Shown here piece by piece: positions 35,410 through 47,065 of a DNA stretch of 64,000 nt. Both the position numbers and the translations under genes were made by a program. Every line of letters starts with the position of its first letter. Position 1 is the first letter of the stretch. The DNA lies in contig NC_056045.1 of the NCBI RefSeq assembly GCF_004379255.2, positions 4,188,560 to 4,252,559 on the forward strand. Reading direction: 5' to 3'. Source of the stretch: Salvia splendens. Lineage: Eukaryota; Streptophyta; Magnoliopsida; Lamiales; Lamiaceae. The notes under the pieces are model-generated. The model did not search any database. It was not told where the DNA came from and was given only the letters and a program-made list of their open reading frames with translations.

Positions 35410-36202
35410 TCAACAATAACAATGACAGACATGAGTTTTTCCAACAAGTTTGCAGAAACCTCCTCGTTCACAGTCATTGATGCAGTAAAGCCAACATTTC
35501 CCATCATTTTCTGGATTATCATCTACATTTGGTCTGCATTTCCCAACACTTGGGAAATTCCTACAACATTTCCCACCTCCATCTACACTTCCGCTACCTG
35601 AATTTACTCAAAATATAACATATTCATAAATCATTATATTCACATAATAATTTTGATCAAAATACAAAACTAATATACAGAAATCAATTAAAACAAAGAA
35701 CCTTAATTTAATGTGGCTTATGTGTGAATTTTTGATTGATCACTTATCCATTATTATAAATGCATATACATATACTCCTTAGTAGGTCACATCCTTAATT
35801 ACCTTATTTCTAATTATTGCATGGAGGCTCAAAAACTAAGGAATCAGTTATTTCATGATATCGTATTCATTTGCATCTTTACAAATTCGAAAACATATTT
35901 CATTATAACATTGAATTCATGTCACTATATACATTAATTGAAGGCATTATAATATTACAAAATGAACATTGTTATAATTCAAGTTATATTGTGCAGATTT
36001 CTTCGTATGTAAATATGCAATTAGAACTTTTTTCATAATTATAATATAATTACTTTAATTTGATATAGGCTTATGAAAAATAATTTAAATCGGATAGCTA
36101 TACAAAATAAATTATAAGGTTTAATAGTAAACATATGGTCAAGAACTTACCAAAAAGAATGACAAAAAGCATGAGAGTTATGAAAATAGAAATATTCTTC
36201 AT
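35410..36202 (-). CDS. defensin-like cysteine-rich secreted peptide (two exons)
   Basis: Exon 1 (36202-36151) encodes a hydrophobic signal peptide (MKNISIFITLMLFVILF) and ends at a good donor (G/GTAAGTTC). Exon 2 (35597-35410) begins after TAAATTCAG and encodes the mature part. Together they give 240 nt, 79 residues and a stop. The mature peptide has ten Cys: KCCRNFPSVGKC, then KCWLYCINDC, then a gamma-core-like GGFCKLVGKTHVCHCYC. A signal-peptide exon, a phase-1 intron and a mature exon ending in CxCxC is the known layout of plant DEFL/LCR genes, which act in defence or pollen-pistil signalling. A TATA-like TATAAAT lies at 36312-36318 (minus strand). Neither exon makes a long open frame, so ordinary ORF scans miss it. 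The 553-bp intron is AT-rich. Function and expression are unknown. Confidence 0.8.
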
Positions 36203-37549
36203 TGCAACCAATCGAGTGTAGTAATATGATCCTTCAATTTATGTTTTCTTCAACCAGGTGTAGAATTATGATCCTTCAGTTTATGATTTCTTCAAGCTTA
36301 ACATTTTCAGAATTTATAAGAAAATAAAATGCATATATTTTGGTAATATTTAATTTAATGATAGATGGAAAATAAAAAAAGCACGTGTATATAGATGATT
36401 GGTTACCATAGTAATTGTTGCTACTACTTAATTTGACTTGATCTTCAAACAATCAACCTGTCTATGATTGGAATCTGGCTATTATTAAAGTGAGATTTAA
36501 TCCTACTAATAAGGTGACAATTGATATGCATGAATTAGTTTAGATGGGAAAAAGTATATTTGGAAATGGAATAAATAAGATAAGAATGGAATGAAGTGAA
36601 ACACACATTTTTATGACTCGTATATATGATAATTGAATAGAGTAACAATGAAATTAATAGTATTATCAAAATATTAAATAAATACACATACTTCAAAATA
36701 ATATTATGTAAAAACATAAAATCATACTCCCATCGTCCACAATCAAAAGTCCAATTTTTAGCGCGAGATATAAGAAATGTGAAAAAAATGTAAGTTAAAA
36801 ATGTAAGAAAATGTGTGCCGCACTTTATATACTCCCTATATTCCATCCAAACCACTCAATCTCGCTATACATTCTTATCATTATCTACTAAAATATACGA
36901 CATTTTTCAATATACTATATTCAACTCAATCACAATTTGTAACCAAATATTTTCTAAAATAGTACTCACTCCGTCCCATTATAGATGTCCATTTTATATA
37001 TTTAGAATATGCGGAGCTTGAATTTTTGGTTTGGATATCAAGTTGGGAAACTTGGGCTCTTAAGTACTAGGCTTAGATTTAATATGGCTTGGACTTGCCA
37101 CAAGTCACCCAATATAGCACCGGGTGATTTCCCTTTTCTTCAGGGCGACGTCAAAAGCAAATAGAGAAAGCAGCTATGAAACATGGTAACTGGTCACCAG
37201 GGAGGGGCAATCGCACCCTCCTGCCACTCCCTGGATCCGCCAATACATATATACATATAGCATAGCTTGAAGTTAAACTGGATACATATATAGCATAGCT
37301 TGTATAAGCTCAATTTGTGTTCAAATTAAAGTAAAATCCAACAAAATTAAAAAGAGAAATGCCTTTCCTTAGATTAAATTCAATTTCCCTCTTTGATCAT
37401 CAACAAATGTGTATTACGATTAGTGATAAATCATCTTTTTCTCTAATCAAAACACATACATACATACATACATTTATATGAATATTAATAAAGGGAATTA
37501 AATGATTGACCATATCATCATCATCATATAAATATGTATGTATAAATGA
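36203..37549. other. intergenic: DEFL promoter and repeat fragments
   Basis: Just upstream of the DEFL gene a ~38-bp sequence (GTGTAG..TATGATCCTTCA..TTTATG.TTTCTTCAA) is tandemly duplicated at about 36216-36296. A MITE-like end (CTCACTCCGTCCCATTATAG) occurs near 36965, and a TE-end motif (CCCTGGATCCGCCA) at about 37229-37242. No gene seen. Confidence 0.5.
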
Positions 37550-37858
37550 TCATGCGGAGCAGCGGCCTTGGTGGGCCGAGGAGACAGACATGGAGGCGTT
37601 CCTGGCGGCGACAGGGTGCTTGTGGTCGTTGTCGTTGGGGCGGAAGAGGCAGTGCTTGATGCAGGCGTAAATGTAGGCCATGAGCCAAAAGAGCCAGGTG
37701 GAGCAGATTAGGGCAAGGGCGGCAACGGGCTGCCACGGCCGAGAGAGGTCCGGAACAAAGACGTAGACCACGAGGAGAAGGCCGCCGATGGTCACGCACA
37801 AGCAGAAGAAGGTGCAGATCAATGGGATGATAAAACTTCTTTCTTCATTTGCTTCCAT
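37550..37858 (-). CDS. small two-TM plant membrane protein, unknown function
   Basis: A 102-residue single-exon protein. After a short acidic N-terminus (MEANEERS) comes a first hydrophobic segment (FIIPLICTFFCLCVTIGG... to VVYVFV), a short loop PDLSRPWQ, then a second (PVAALALICSTWLFWLMAYIYACI). The tail is Cys/His/Ser-containing, hydrophilic and cytosolic-looking (KHCLFRPNDNDHKHP). GC content is higher than the surroundings and codons look used, so I believe it is real. I recall unnamed plant families of this shape but cannot give a function. A purine/pyrimidine-rich leader (CCTTCCTCCTCC on the plus strand) precedes the start. Confidence 0.7.
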   Translation of the reverse strand: MEANEERSFIIPLICTFFCLCVTIGGLLLVVYVFVPDLSRPWQPVAALALICSTWLFWLMAYIYACIKHCLFRPNDNDHKHPVAARNASMSVSSAHQGRCSA

Positions 37859-38037
37859 TAATTTATTTTCCTTCCTCCTCCTTTAATAATTTCCTTTGCC
37901 CTCCTTTCCCTATCTCTCCCCGTCTCTTTTAAATTTATATTTTTGGATGTATATATACGTATGTGTTTTGATGTATATATACGATTTGATTCGGGAGGAT
38001 TTCTTCTGTCATGCATGCATGCACAGGAGGACGAATG

Positions 38038-38106
38038 ATGTATTCATATTCATATTCATATTCATATTCATGTTCATACTCATACTCATACTCATATTCA
38101 TATTCA
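38038..38106. repeat. TTCATA hexanucleotide microsatellite
   Basis: About eleven tandem copies of TTCATA and its variant CTCATA. Any reading frame through it is an artefact of the repeat. Confidence 0.9.
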
Positions 38107-39699
38107 ACAGCATGAGGCGTTGTAACAACGACAATTCTAACTTTGGGAAAATTAACGTGGACCCATAGTTTTTCTTCTGACGTCAAAATACTGGCTCTGT
38201 CACGTCCTATTGGATCCATATTATCAAAAAAAATTTTTGCCAACAACATAATTGCTACAAATTTTGACTACACTTTGATTGTGGACATATTTTACAGTAA
38301 ATTGTAGCAATAACATTTAGTTTGTAAGGAAATAGACGCATGTAATATTTGTACAATAGTTGTACTTAGTAGGTGAAATTATATGGAAATTCTAACGTTG
38401 CCATAAAAAAATAAACAAGAATTACTTTCTAGAAAAACAACCGAGAGTTGTTTCTCTATCCCAATTATATGATTAAGATTTAAGAGTCATGGCTTCTCAT
38501 GATTTCCACAACATATCTTTATTTTATTCGTGAGATTATATATGGCTAGTAGTATTTCTTGATTACTTGATGTGTCCTACAAGTCCTTATCTAGTACTCC
38601 CAAAACTACCCATATTTTTAGCAATTTTGATTAGTAAGCTGCACGCAATATATATATAGAGAGACTAAGAGAGAGAGAGAGATTAATTGTTGTTGAAGAA
38701 AGATGGATGAAACCCACAATTATATTGTTCCCTAAAAAGAGTCCAGTTTGATGCAAGACTGTAAAACTTTTGTCTATCAGACTTCCCAAAACCTGCGTGG
38801 AAGCTATTCCAATGCCCCTTCTTAAGCAATCGTTTTAACAATTTTAGTATGAGAGAGAAAATAAAGATATGTTTTGATTACAACTCACGTATAATTTAAT
38901 TATTGTTTTAGTTGTAAACGAGATGTTGATCCTTTTTCTTGGAAGGAAATTGTTTTAAAGACAAACCATATTTTCTATAATGATTTCACATATCTTTAAT
39001 TAGTATTTCTTCTTTTAGGTATTTGGATTTTATAACTAATTAAACCATTGATTTAGAGTCAACAACCTTGAATTGGGTTAGGAGGCATGTTCAGCATTGC
39101 TCAACCTCTTGCAAGAAACGGTCTCACTGCAAATATTATATAATTTCATATATATGTTCTTGTTTTTGTTTTTTTATAGTATCAGTTATTCATCAAATTA
39201 TAAAAGTAGTATCACTTATTCATCAAATTTTGTTTCTATGTATAAAAGTGTGAGACTATTGGGAAAAAAAGTGTTTGTAACGAGTTTACCATAGTTTTAT
39301 AGCAACAAACAGAAAAAAAAAAGATGAAATAAAAGAAGTATTCACATTTGACAAGTTTTGGAGAACTGAGAGTGTGACTTGACCAAGTTAATGAAGGCTA
39401 CTAAGCCACTAGGTCGAGACAACGAGGCCAATCGAATGACTTTAAAGAGCAAGGCTCGACCAGGTCACTTTTGGCACAAAGTGACCCAGTCGGGTCATCG
39501 AAAATACGCGAATCTTAATCATAAATTTGATGTGAATACTAATTCATCAAAAAATCCCTCAATACAAAATTTGATGTGAATACAATTCATCTAAATATCA
39601 TAAATTAAATAAGTATAGAAATTACGTATAAACAAAGTCACTGTCGTAAAAATGATGCAGTATAAAATTATGAATGAAATAACGTAAAGAAAAAGTATT

Positions 39700-40100
39700 A
39701 CTACTACCATATATATGTTTGATTAGAGATAAACAGAATCCTTCAAATCTGCTGGTTTTGCCTCCACAGCATTTGTGTGAACAACCTTATCCAATCATTG
39801 ATCGTTTCTTATCCAAATATTTCGCAGAAGCTTCAGTTCTAACTAATAACAAAATTATGATAACACCAATTCCAAAACTAATAATGTCAATTCTATAATG
39901 AATTTCATCACCACAACTATTATTTCCTAGATTAAAAGAAGAACATATAGTTGCTACTTGCTAGAGTACACATTTATTTTGTAGTAACATACTTGGTGAT
40001 ATCTTTGGTGATCAAAAATCAAGATATAATAGTAATGTTGATATGGTTTGAACTTTATATGTGTAATCAGGCTATGATGTTAATAATACTATTTAAATCT
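39700..40100. repeat. upstream block of bHLH segmental duplication, copy 1
   Basis: Shares phrases with 45645-46165: GTTTGATTAG.G.TAACAGAAT, CTGCTGGTTTT/ATGCTGGTTTT, ACA.CATTTGTGTG, ATGATTGATC..TT, and GCTATGATGTTAAT. Order is the same in both. It lies upstream of the intact bHLH gene as copy 2 lies upstream of the bHLH relic. Confidence 0.55.
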
Positions 40101-40194
40101 AAAAATAATCTTGTGTTTTTCATTTTAGTTTGTGTACCATAGTTTGTCACTATTTAATTAGAACAAATGTTTAAATAAAATCACAATGATTAGT

Positions 40195-40556
40195 CAAATT
40201 CTTATTTGTCTCGTACATTTCAAAACTGGAATGATAAATCTCCAAGTTTTCCGAAATTCACAACTATCTCGTACGTCATTTTTCCGATGAAGCCCGCGTT
40301 GATATGACTGCCAGATTACGCGACTATCTCACCATCATTTCTAGGTATACTGTAAACCACACGGCATCGTTATGTGTCATTGTCGTTTTGTCCACGTAGT
40401 TAAATCTAGTTGTCACATCATCGCAAAAAAATGACATATGGATAATTGCGAAATCTTGAAACATGGTGATTTGTAATTCCAATTTTGAAAAGTATGGACA
40501 AACTAGAATTTGACCATATTTCGTGATTTATTCGACAATTTGCCTTCTATTTATGA
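40195..40556. mobile_element. MULE-like MITE
   Basis: About 50 bp on the left (GTCAAATTCTTATTTGTCTC...CAAAACTGGAATGATAAATC) are the reverse complement of sequence near 40455-40530, and the right end GATTTATTCGACAATTTGCC matches the element in the KCS intron. Middle is GC-richer and non-coding. Exact left end uncertain. Confidence 0.4.
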
Positions 40557-41875
40557 TACTCTTGTTATTTTCTCGAATTGGACGCGACCTATTTTTCACT
40601 AACAATGTTTCAACCATTTTTTCCCTTCTAGTCTCTCTCTCCTAGTTTACTAATTTGCATTAAAATATGTGTCGTCTACTACAAAGACTAATTTTTGTGA
40701 ATGGTTTGGTAAAATTTACGATAATCTTGCACACTAACTTTGCGTGAGTGAACTTTATTATATTTTCTTAATTGCGTATTTGCGTTAACACATTTACGAT
40801 TTACGTCTGCAGATTAAATCGGAAATGTTTTTGGAGGAGCGGAAATAATTTATTGATATACGGAGTATGTTTTCTTCATCTTCTACTTCTTTAAAACCGT
40901 CATTTATGAGTATATTTTTATAAAATTAATGGCTGTTATAGTTGAGTTAGTTAGAGTGCCCAAATTGCGTGGACAGAATACTTACCTGTTACTGGGCCCA
41001 CCAAACTGTAATTTTAAAAGGGTTTAAAATATATGAATAAATTTGTCACTCCCACAAATTATGTTAAAAGAGATAATAGAAAAAAGGTCAAATTGGATAA
41101 TAAAAAACAGAGAGTCAAATTATCCGTTTTTAACTATTCTTTTCCTTCAAGGAAAAGAACAATAAATTTATTTTCTATTCTCTGGCATGAAAAATAAAAT
41201 CGAACCACTATAATGGGATTGAGAATATATTTATAATCATTAGACATTAATTACTTTCTCTACACATCTGAAAGAGTTTGAGAACATAGACAAATGATTA
41301 TGTGACCAGTATTGACAAATGCGTGTGATCGTGTTGATTTAATTGTAAACTGACTAATGCCTAAGGCTAAAGGTCTCAAGTTGATTTAACTGAAATAGAT
41401 CTGAAAAGGAAATAAAAAGACATAATAAAGTTTAAAAAATGATGGGCTATGTAATATATATTACCAAAAAGCTGGTAAGAGACCTAATTCTAAGTTAACA
41501 CACTCTTTTACGGACAAATTAAACCGTAGAAAAAATTATCCGTCGATAAATGAATTTATATTTTGCAAATTTTGAAAAACCATCAAGTTTAGTAAATTCC
41601 TTTTCACAATCTTAATAATAGTCGATCAAATCATAAATTTGATACTTTTATCGATTGACCCATGAGAAAAAAAAAATGCGGGCATGCTTTATGTTTAAAT
41701 TTATTGATGTGACATGATGTGTACATATGTAAATATTAAGGACATGACTACCTAGTTCTATGAAGAAATCGGAAAAATATTCGCATAAGTATTTTCCGTT
41801 TGCCTTGTCATATATAAATTCATGAATTAACCAAAAATTTATTAAATTTGATAATTTGTCGATAATTTTACCCAA

Positions 41876-42010
41876 AATATACTCCTATTTCTCTAATATT
41901 GGCAAAAAATTCCCAACCATAGTAAGGTGAAGAAACAATCAAATTCTTTCTTTCTTCACCTTACTATGGTGGGGATTTTTTTGCCAATATTAGAGAAATA
42001 GGAGTATATT
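41876..42010. repeat. ~60-bp inverted repeat around a 17-bp direct-repeat copy
   Basis: AATATACTCCTATTTCTCTA...CATAGTAAGGTGAAGAAA (about 41876-41935) is followed by its reverse complement (about 41951-42010) with three or so mismatches. The loop contains AAGAAACAATCAAATTC (41930-41946), which recurs at 42280-42296 directly after the SINE. Confidence 0.85.
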
Positions 42011-42019
42011 TCAAATTAG

Positions 42020-42279
42020 CCCGCACGGGCTAGCTCAGTTGGCTCCAGGGGTGGAGATCTGTAACAATGAGCGGGTGTTCGAATCCCACTACCACTGTTA
42101 GGAGGCTGTCATCTATCGGGCACAAGCGTGAGGCCTCTGTGGAGGTGGGTCTCCGGTGGGATAGTGGGTTGAACTCTCCCCTCTAGTGGGGTGCTGAGTA
42201 CCGTGATTTACCTCCCCTCACTGATGTCTGGCCGGGGGTGGGGGGTGCCTGGGGTTGGCAATACAACCTTTTTGTAACA
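42020..42279 (+). mobile_element. tRNA-derived SINE
   Basis: The head reads CCCGCACGGGCTAGCTCAGT with an A box (TAGCTCAGTTGG) and 40 bp on a B box (GTGTTCGAATCCC), the internal RNA polymerase III promoter. A GC-rich body with no coding frame and the tail CCTTTTTGTAACAAA follow, as in plant Au-like SINEs. A tRNA gene is excluded because the region between the boxes does not fold as a full cloverleaf and the sequence continues for 200 bp. The 17-bp direct repeats at 41930-41946 and 42280-42296 look like its target duplication. Confidence 0.8.
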
Positions 42280-42296
42280 AAGAAACAATCAAATTC

Positions 42297-42765
42297 ACAA
42301 AAGTGAACAACTTTTTTATCTTTTTTTTTGTTATTTTGGTTTTATCTTTTGAGACCTAATTTTGGAGAATAAACGGTCTATCATTCAGAAATGCGCAGAG
42401 GATCATGTGTGGGCCCCATCTCAACAGTTCAGTATAACAAATTTCTCCTTAGAGGAAGCAGAGATATACAGAAAGACTATTGAAAATAGAAAGCATACAA
42501 ATAAAAGATTCCTAAAAACTAAAATAATTTTTCCATAATGAGAAAATAAATATACATATAAGTGTTAGTCCCCTCCTAACCCACACCATACTCAACCAAA
42601 CCCACAAAAATTTCACCTCCCTTTTCACTCAGACCTCTGATTTTCGCTTTTTTGGTACAGATCTCTTCAACTGCACAAAAAGCTCAAATATGTTATGCTT
42701 TCTTCAATTACATCTGTTTTAACAGTTTTTTTTTCAGTTTCCTTTTCACAGAAATCAACAGAAAG
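42297..42765. other. bHLH promoter region
   Basis: This stretch separates the SINE from the bHLH start codon. It holds a CT-rich leader (CCTCCCTTTTCACTC) and a weak TATA-like ATATAAGT near 42555. A longer open frame runs in from 42652 without a stop, so the exact start is chosen by the MYHQE N-terminus. Confidence 0.4.
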
Positions 42766-44248
42766 ATGTATCATCAGGAAAATGGCGATTTCGATCAAAG
42801 CAGCATTTCACACGGAAGTGGAATGACTCAAGCTGAGAACGCTTTCTCCCAAAACCATTTCTCAATGGAGGAGCAATCCTACCCCCAAAACGACGTCGCT
42901 GCCGCCGTCGCAGCGGCGTCGGCTCTGGAGATGGAGCTTCAGCAGCAGCTCGAGATCGAGCAGTGCTACACCAACAAAACCGGCGCCGAGATCCCCCACG
43001 ATTCCTCAAACTGGCCAGAGATGGCCGGATTCAACGCCGAGAACGGCCACTACCACCACCAATCGCAGAATCCGGCAGCCGATTTCAACCAAATGTACGC
43101 CGCCGCATCTTCCATGGTTGCCGACGCCCCCGATTTGCTCAACATATTCCCCCTCCCGCGCCCGTCTCTCATCCCCAATTTCTCGCAGAAATCCCCGGCT
43201 TTCCTCGCCTCGCTGGGGCTGCTCGGAGACGTCAACGTCAGCCCCTCTGCCGACGGCTCCTCCGCCTCCAGCGGCGTCCTCTACGATCCTCTCCTCCCGC
43301 TGAATCTCCCCCCTCAGCCGCCTCTCCTCAGAGAGCTCTTCCACTCTCTCCCCCACGGCGGTGGGGTTTACTCGCTCGGCGGAGGTCTCTTCACTAACGG
43401 CGTTGATGAGAGAGAGCCAAACGTCGGTCTGTACCAAAACGGCGTTGATCGTGTCTACGAATTCAACGCGACCGAGATCGGCGGTAAAAATCGAGACGGA
43501 ATCAAAGACGCGAAGCATTTCGCGACGGAGAAGCATAGGAGAGTGCTGTTGAATGATAAGTATCAAGCTCTCAGATCCTTGGTTCCTACTCCAACTAAGG
43601 TATGAATTCAATCGATTGATCTCATCAATTTGAGTAAAATTCAACTAATTAATTGTGGTTTTAATTGAAGAATGACAGAGCGTCGATCGTTGGCGACGCG
43701 ATCCGGTACATCGACGAGCTGAAGATGACGGTGGCGGAGCTGAAAGGTTTGGTGGAGAAGAAGAGATGCGCAAGGGAGAGGCTGAAGCGGCCGAAGATGG
43801 AGGAGCATGAAGGTGAATCGAAGTGCGTGGGAGACATGAACGGATCCTCGCTAAGGAGCTCGTGGCTGCACAGGAAGTCGAAGAACACGGAGGTAGATGT
43901 GCGGATCATCGACGACGAGATCACCGTGAAGCTGGTGCAGCAGAAGAGGATCAACTGCCTGCTCTTCGTCTCGAAGGTGCTTGACGAATTGCAGCTCGAT
44001 CTCCACCATGTTGGTGGTGGACTAATTGGGGATTACTACAGTTACCTTTTCAATTCCAAGGTTCAATCCGTTGTTATTTCATTTGATTCAACCACTTTTT
44101 CTTTCTCTATAGTATTAGTAATCAATCGTTTGATGATGTGCAGATTTGCGAGGGTTCGATCGTGTACGCGAGCGCAGTGGCGAACAAGCTTATCGAGGTT
44201 GTGGACAAGCAGTATGCGGCGGTTCCACCGCCGGCAGGTAGCTATTGA
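42766..44248 (+). CDS. bHLH transcription factor, bHLH010/089/091 type
   Basis: Three exons (42766-43599, 43671-44060, 44144-44248), all phase 0, encode 442 residues. The bHLH spans about residues 247-300 across the first intron: basic region KHFATEKHRRVLLNDKY (His, Glu and Arg at the E-box contact positions), helix 1 ALRSLVPTPTK, helix 2 NDRASIVGDAIRYIDELK, continuing as VAELKGLVEKKR. The N-terminus is Ala/Gln-rich with an ALEMELQQQLEIEQ stretch and DLLNIFPLPRPSLIPNFS. The C-terminus (TEVDVRIIDDEITVKLVQQK, LFVSKVLDELQLDLHHV) looks like the ACT-like dimer domain. This architecture matches Arabidopsis bHLH010/089/091 and rice EAT1, tapetum regulators partnering bHLHs such as AMS and DYT1. A decayed second copy lies at 46840-47065. 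Confidence 0.9.
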
Positions 44249-44781
44249 GCTGACGTTGGAAATTAGTTTTAACTATTAATTACAGTTGATCTGTAGCTAG
44301 AAAATCTTACTTCAACATTATAACATTAATTCATGCTTGTAATAGTTTAATGCACAAATGGCTAAACATCTTTACTTTGATTATGTCTCTCTACCTAAAT
44401 TAATGTGTTTCTTTTCAATTACTACAACCTACTGATTCGATGCTTCATTTTTCCTAATAAAATTAAACGATCGAGGCCGTAAAATAGCTCACTTGATAAG
44501 ATATATAGTTCGCCTTCAATCAATGTGCAAAATGCTTAAACACCATAAAACACAGGTGATGGCCAAAAAATTTGGTTGATTAATGTTGATAATGTAAAAT
44601 AAAAATAATTGACTAGTATACATAATACTTACTAATCTACTATTTATATTCTTATAACATAGTATCATACTAATATTTATTAATTAATTTACAAGTAGTT
44701 TGCTTGTATAACAATCCCTCCCGAGCATATATCAACTAGATTAAAATTACAAACAAGACTAAAATGTATAAATAAGATAAT

Positions 44782-44783
<2 letters not shown>

Positions 44784-44820
<37 letters not shown>

Positions 44821-44821
44821 T
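44784..44821. repeat. (AAT)n microsatellite
   Basis: About twelve AAT units in a row. Confidence 0.95.
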
Positions 44822-45316
44822 AGTGATTACGATGACAATTATTGATCACGGACAATGGATCAGAAAAGCAAATTGTACCTTTATTTGATCATTATTCATT
44901 TCATGAACGAGAACTGATTTGTAATGGTTTATATATAGTTATATAACTATATATAGACATAGCTTTATTAAGTAAAACCACTATTAAGTGAATATATTAT
45001 TCTTATTGGCAGCATGTATCATCGTAACTATTGTAGTACTTATAAGAGTACAAATATATTCTTATCTACGCTACTTAGTTTGAAGAGTTACTTTTCTTCC
45101 ATTTTCATTCTCATTCTTCATTCAGAAAACCAATTAGCGACTCTCGCAGCTAGTTGAAAGAGACCTATTTCTCGTCTCATCTAAATTATACACATCATCG
45201 TTGACTAAGATCATGAATAATAATTTATTCTAACATTTTTATGCTCAAAACTAAGATAGTAACTACATAGACAAAAGAGAAGATCGGAGTACTCAGAAGT
45301 AACCACAACCAACCCA

Positions 45317-45427
<111 letters not shown>

Positions 45428-45644
45428 CACATTGCAGAGAAGATAGCAAAAAATCAATATCCCACTTATTTAGTTGATGTTTAATCATTCTTCTAATTCA
45501 AGCTTTGAAAAATATTGATGTACAATTATTTAATGGTGCGAATCTTAGCGTAGCAGCAATAAAATTACATTTATCGGAGGTGAAAATCTCAAATTAATTC
45601 CCAACGAAGTATAAGCTTTTTGGCAAAGAGATATGAGAGATGCT

Positions 45645-46165
45645 ATGTTTGATTAGCGTTAACAGAATTCTTTAAATATATATGCTGGTTTTCCCATCAC
45701 AACATTTGTGTGTATGCAATGATTGATCAGTTCCAATCAAGAAATTTAACAAAATTTTCTCTTCTGATTCCCCGCTCTAAATTAGGGCGAAATCAGATAC
45801 AACATTCCAAATATTAATACTATCAGTTATACATATATCTATAATTCAATTCATCGCGAAATTATTATTTTAGCTTAGGAAATTAAACATATTTATTGCT
45901 AGGACGACTTCGTTCTAATATATTTTTTTACGCACATATTTAATACTCCCTACATCCCCAAAGAATATGCACTTTGGATTTGACACGAGTTTTAATTCAA
46001 AATTGAGAAAGTAAAAGAGATATAAAGAGAAAAAATAATTAAAGTATTGTTAGTGGAGAATGAGTCATACTCCTATCTCATGAGAGTGAAAAGAGTTTTC
46101 AAAATTGGAAAGTGTAGATATACAGTTTTCGGTATTGAGTATGCTATGATGTTAATGCTATTTTG
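45645..46165. repeat. upstream block of bHLH segmental duplication, copy 2
   Basis: Similar and collinear to 39700-40100 (see that entry), interrupted by a partial MITE at 45950-46112. Confidence 0.5.
45950..46112. mobile_element. Stowaway-like MITE, truncated
   Basis: Starts TACTCCCTACATCCCCAAAG and shares AAGAATATGCACTTTG and AAAGTATTGTTAGTGGAGAA with the copies at 3892 and 12377. The right terminus is lost. Confidence 0.55.
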
Positions 46166-46839
46166 TTACGTACTCATTGACGTGAGTTAATTATAATACA
46201 ATTAGTAGTATTTGTTTATTGCTTTATTTATTTTAAGATTATTTATCTACACTTCTGATATCATGCCTATAGCATTGGCGAGGCACGCCCCCATCAGTTG
46301 TGACATTTCTATGAATTTTTTAATAAATTTGTATTTTTGATAATAAGGGAGTATTATTAACTTGCCAAATTTGATAGTTTAAACATCCATCCGTCCTAAA
46401 AAATTAGTTTAATTATCTACAAGTACATAAACAATTTTCAAATTTTGATTTTGTTAACTAATTCTTTTGTTTTTCTAAAATAAATTTGAACTTTTAACTT
46501 TTTAAAATCTTGCCATAATCCAAACATCGTTGACCAACAACTCTATTATCTAGAGCTTTAATTTTAATTACACTCATAATGCTAGGCTTTGGTCGGCAAG
46601 AAAATAGCTTGAAAATTACTTCCACAAAACTATAGTATTAGTAGTACTTTATATCAATAAAAAAATAAAAATGGCCCATATAGTTTTTGACCAATAATTA
46701 TTTTTTGGAATCCGAATCTGTGGTACTACAGAGTTTCAATTATAAGCTTGCTGTTTATTACAGCTTTTTGATGTCTTATCGAAGGTACAAATAACAGAAA
46801 TCAAAGAAAAAAAAAAGTATTGATTTAGAACACGGTGGA

Positions 46840-47065
46840 TTGGACGAAAGCAGCAGTATGAGTATGCCTTCTCCCAATCCTACCCTCAAAACAACTAAGG
46901 TAATAAATTGCTAATCCGAGTGAGAAGCACAGGAGAGTGGTGGTGAAAGGAAAGTATGAAGCTCTACGACTAAGGTAATCAATTGCTAATCACACCTACA
47001 TTCTATTGAATTAAGTAATTAAAGTATGATGTTGGTGAGTGAAGATTGACAGAGCGTCGATTTAT
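46840..47065 (+). pseudogene. decayed copy of the bHLH gene
   Basis: Collinear with the intact bHLH at 42766-44248. GGACGAAAGCAGCAGTATGA matches exon 1 near CGATCAAAGCAGCATTTCAC. CTTCTCCCAATCCTACCCTCAAAAC fuses two exon 1 sites (TTCTCCCA and ATCCTACCCCCAAAAC) across a deletion. GAGAAGCACAGGAGAGTGGT...AGTATGAAGCTCT matches the basic-helix region, and CTAAGGTAATCAATTG matches the exon 1 donor. GAAGATTGACAGAGCGTCGAT matches the start of exon 2. The rest is gone; no reading frame survives. Confidence 0.8.

Larger units (their letters stand above)
38107..42018. other. intergenic: MITE-like element, duplicated block
   Basis: About 3.9 kb without a recognisable gene. It holds a TIR element at 40195-40556 and the 5' part of the hairpin/SINE complex. 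The block at about 39700-40100 (TGTTTGATTAGAGATAAACAGAATCC..., AGCATTTGTGTG...) is similar to 45645-45930, which lies upstream of a bHLH relic. Confidence 0.5.

Noticed and set aside
35383..35601. Plus-strand 72-residue frame rich in Thr and Ile
   Set aside because: It is the antisense of the defensin-like exon 2; the minus-strand reading has the cysteine pattern and splice sites.
37935..38249. Minus-strand 104-residue frame with an EYEYEY stretch
   Set aside because: Caused by the TTCATA repeat; nothing else in the frame looks coding.
42020..42100. A tRNA gene suggested by TAGCTCAGTTGG and TTCGAATCCC
   Set aside because: Only the pol III boxes are tRNA-like; no complete cloverleaf, and the sequence continues as a SINE body with a TTGTAAC tail and flanking direct repeats.
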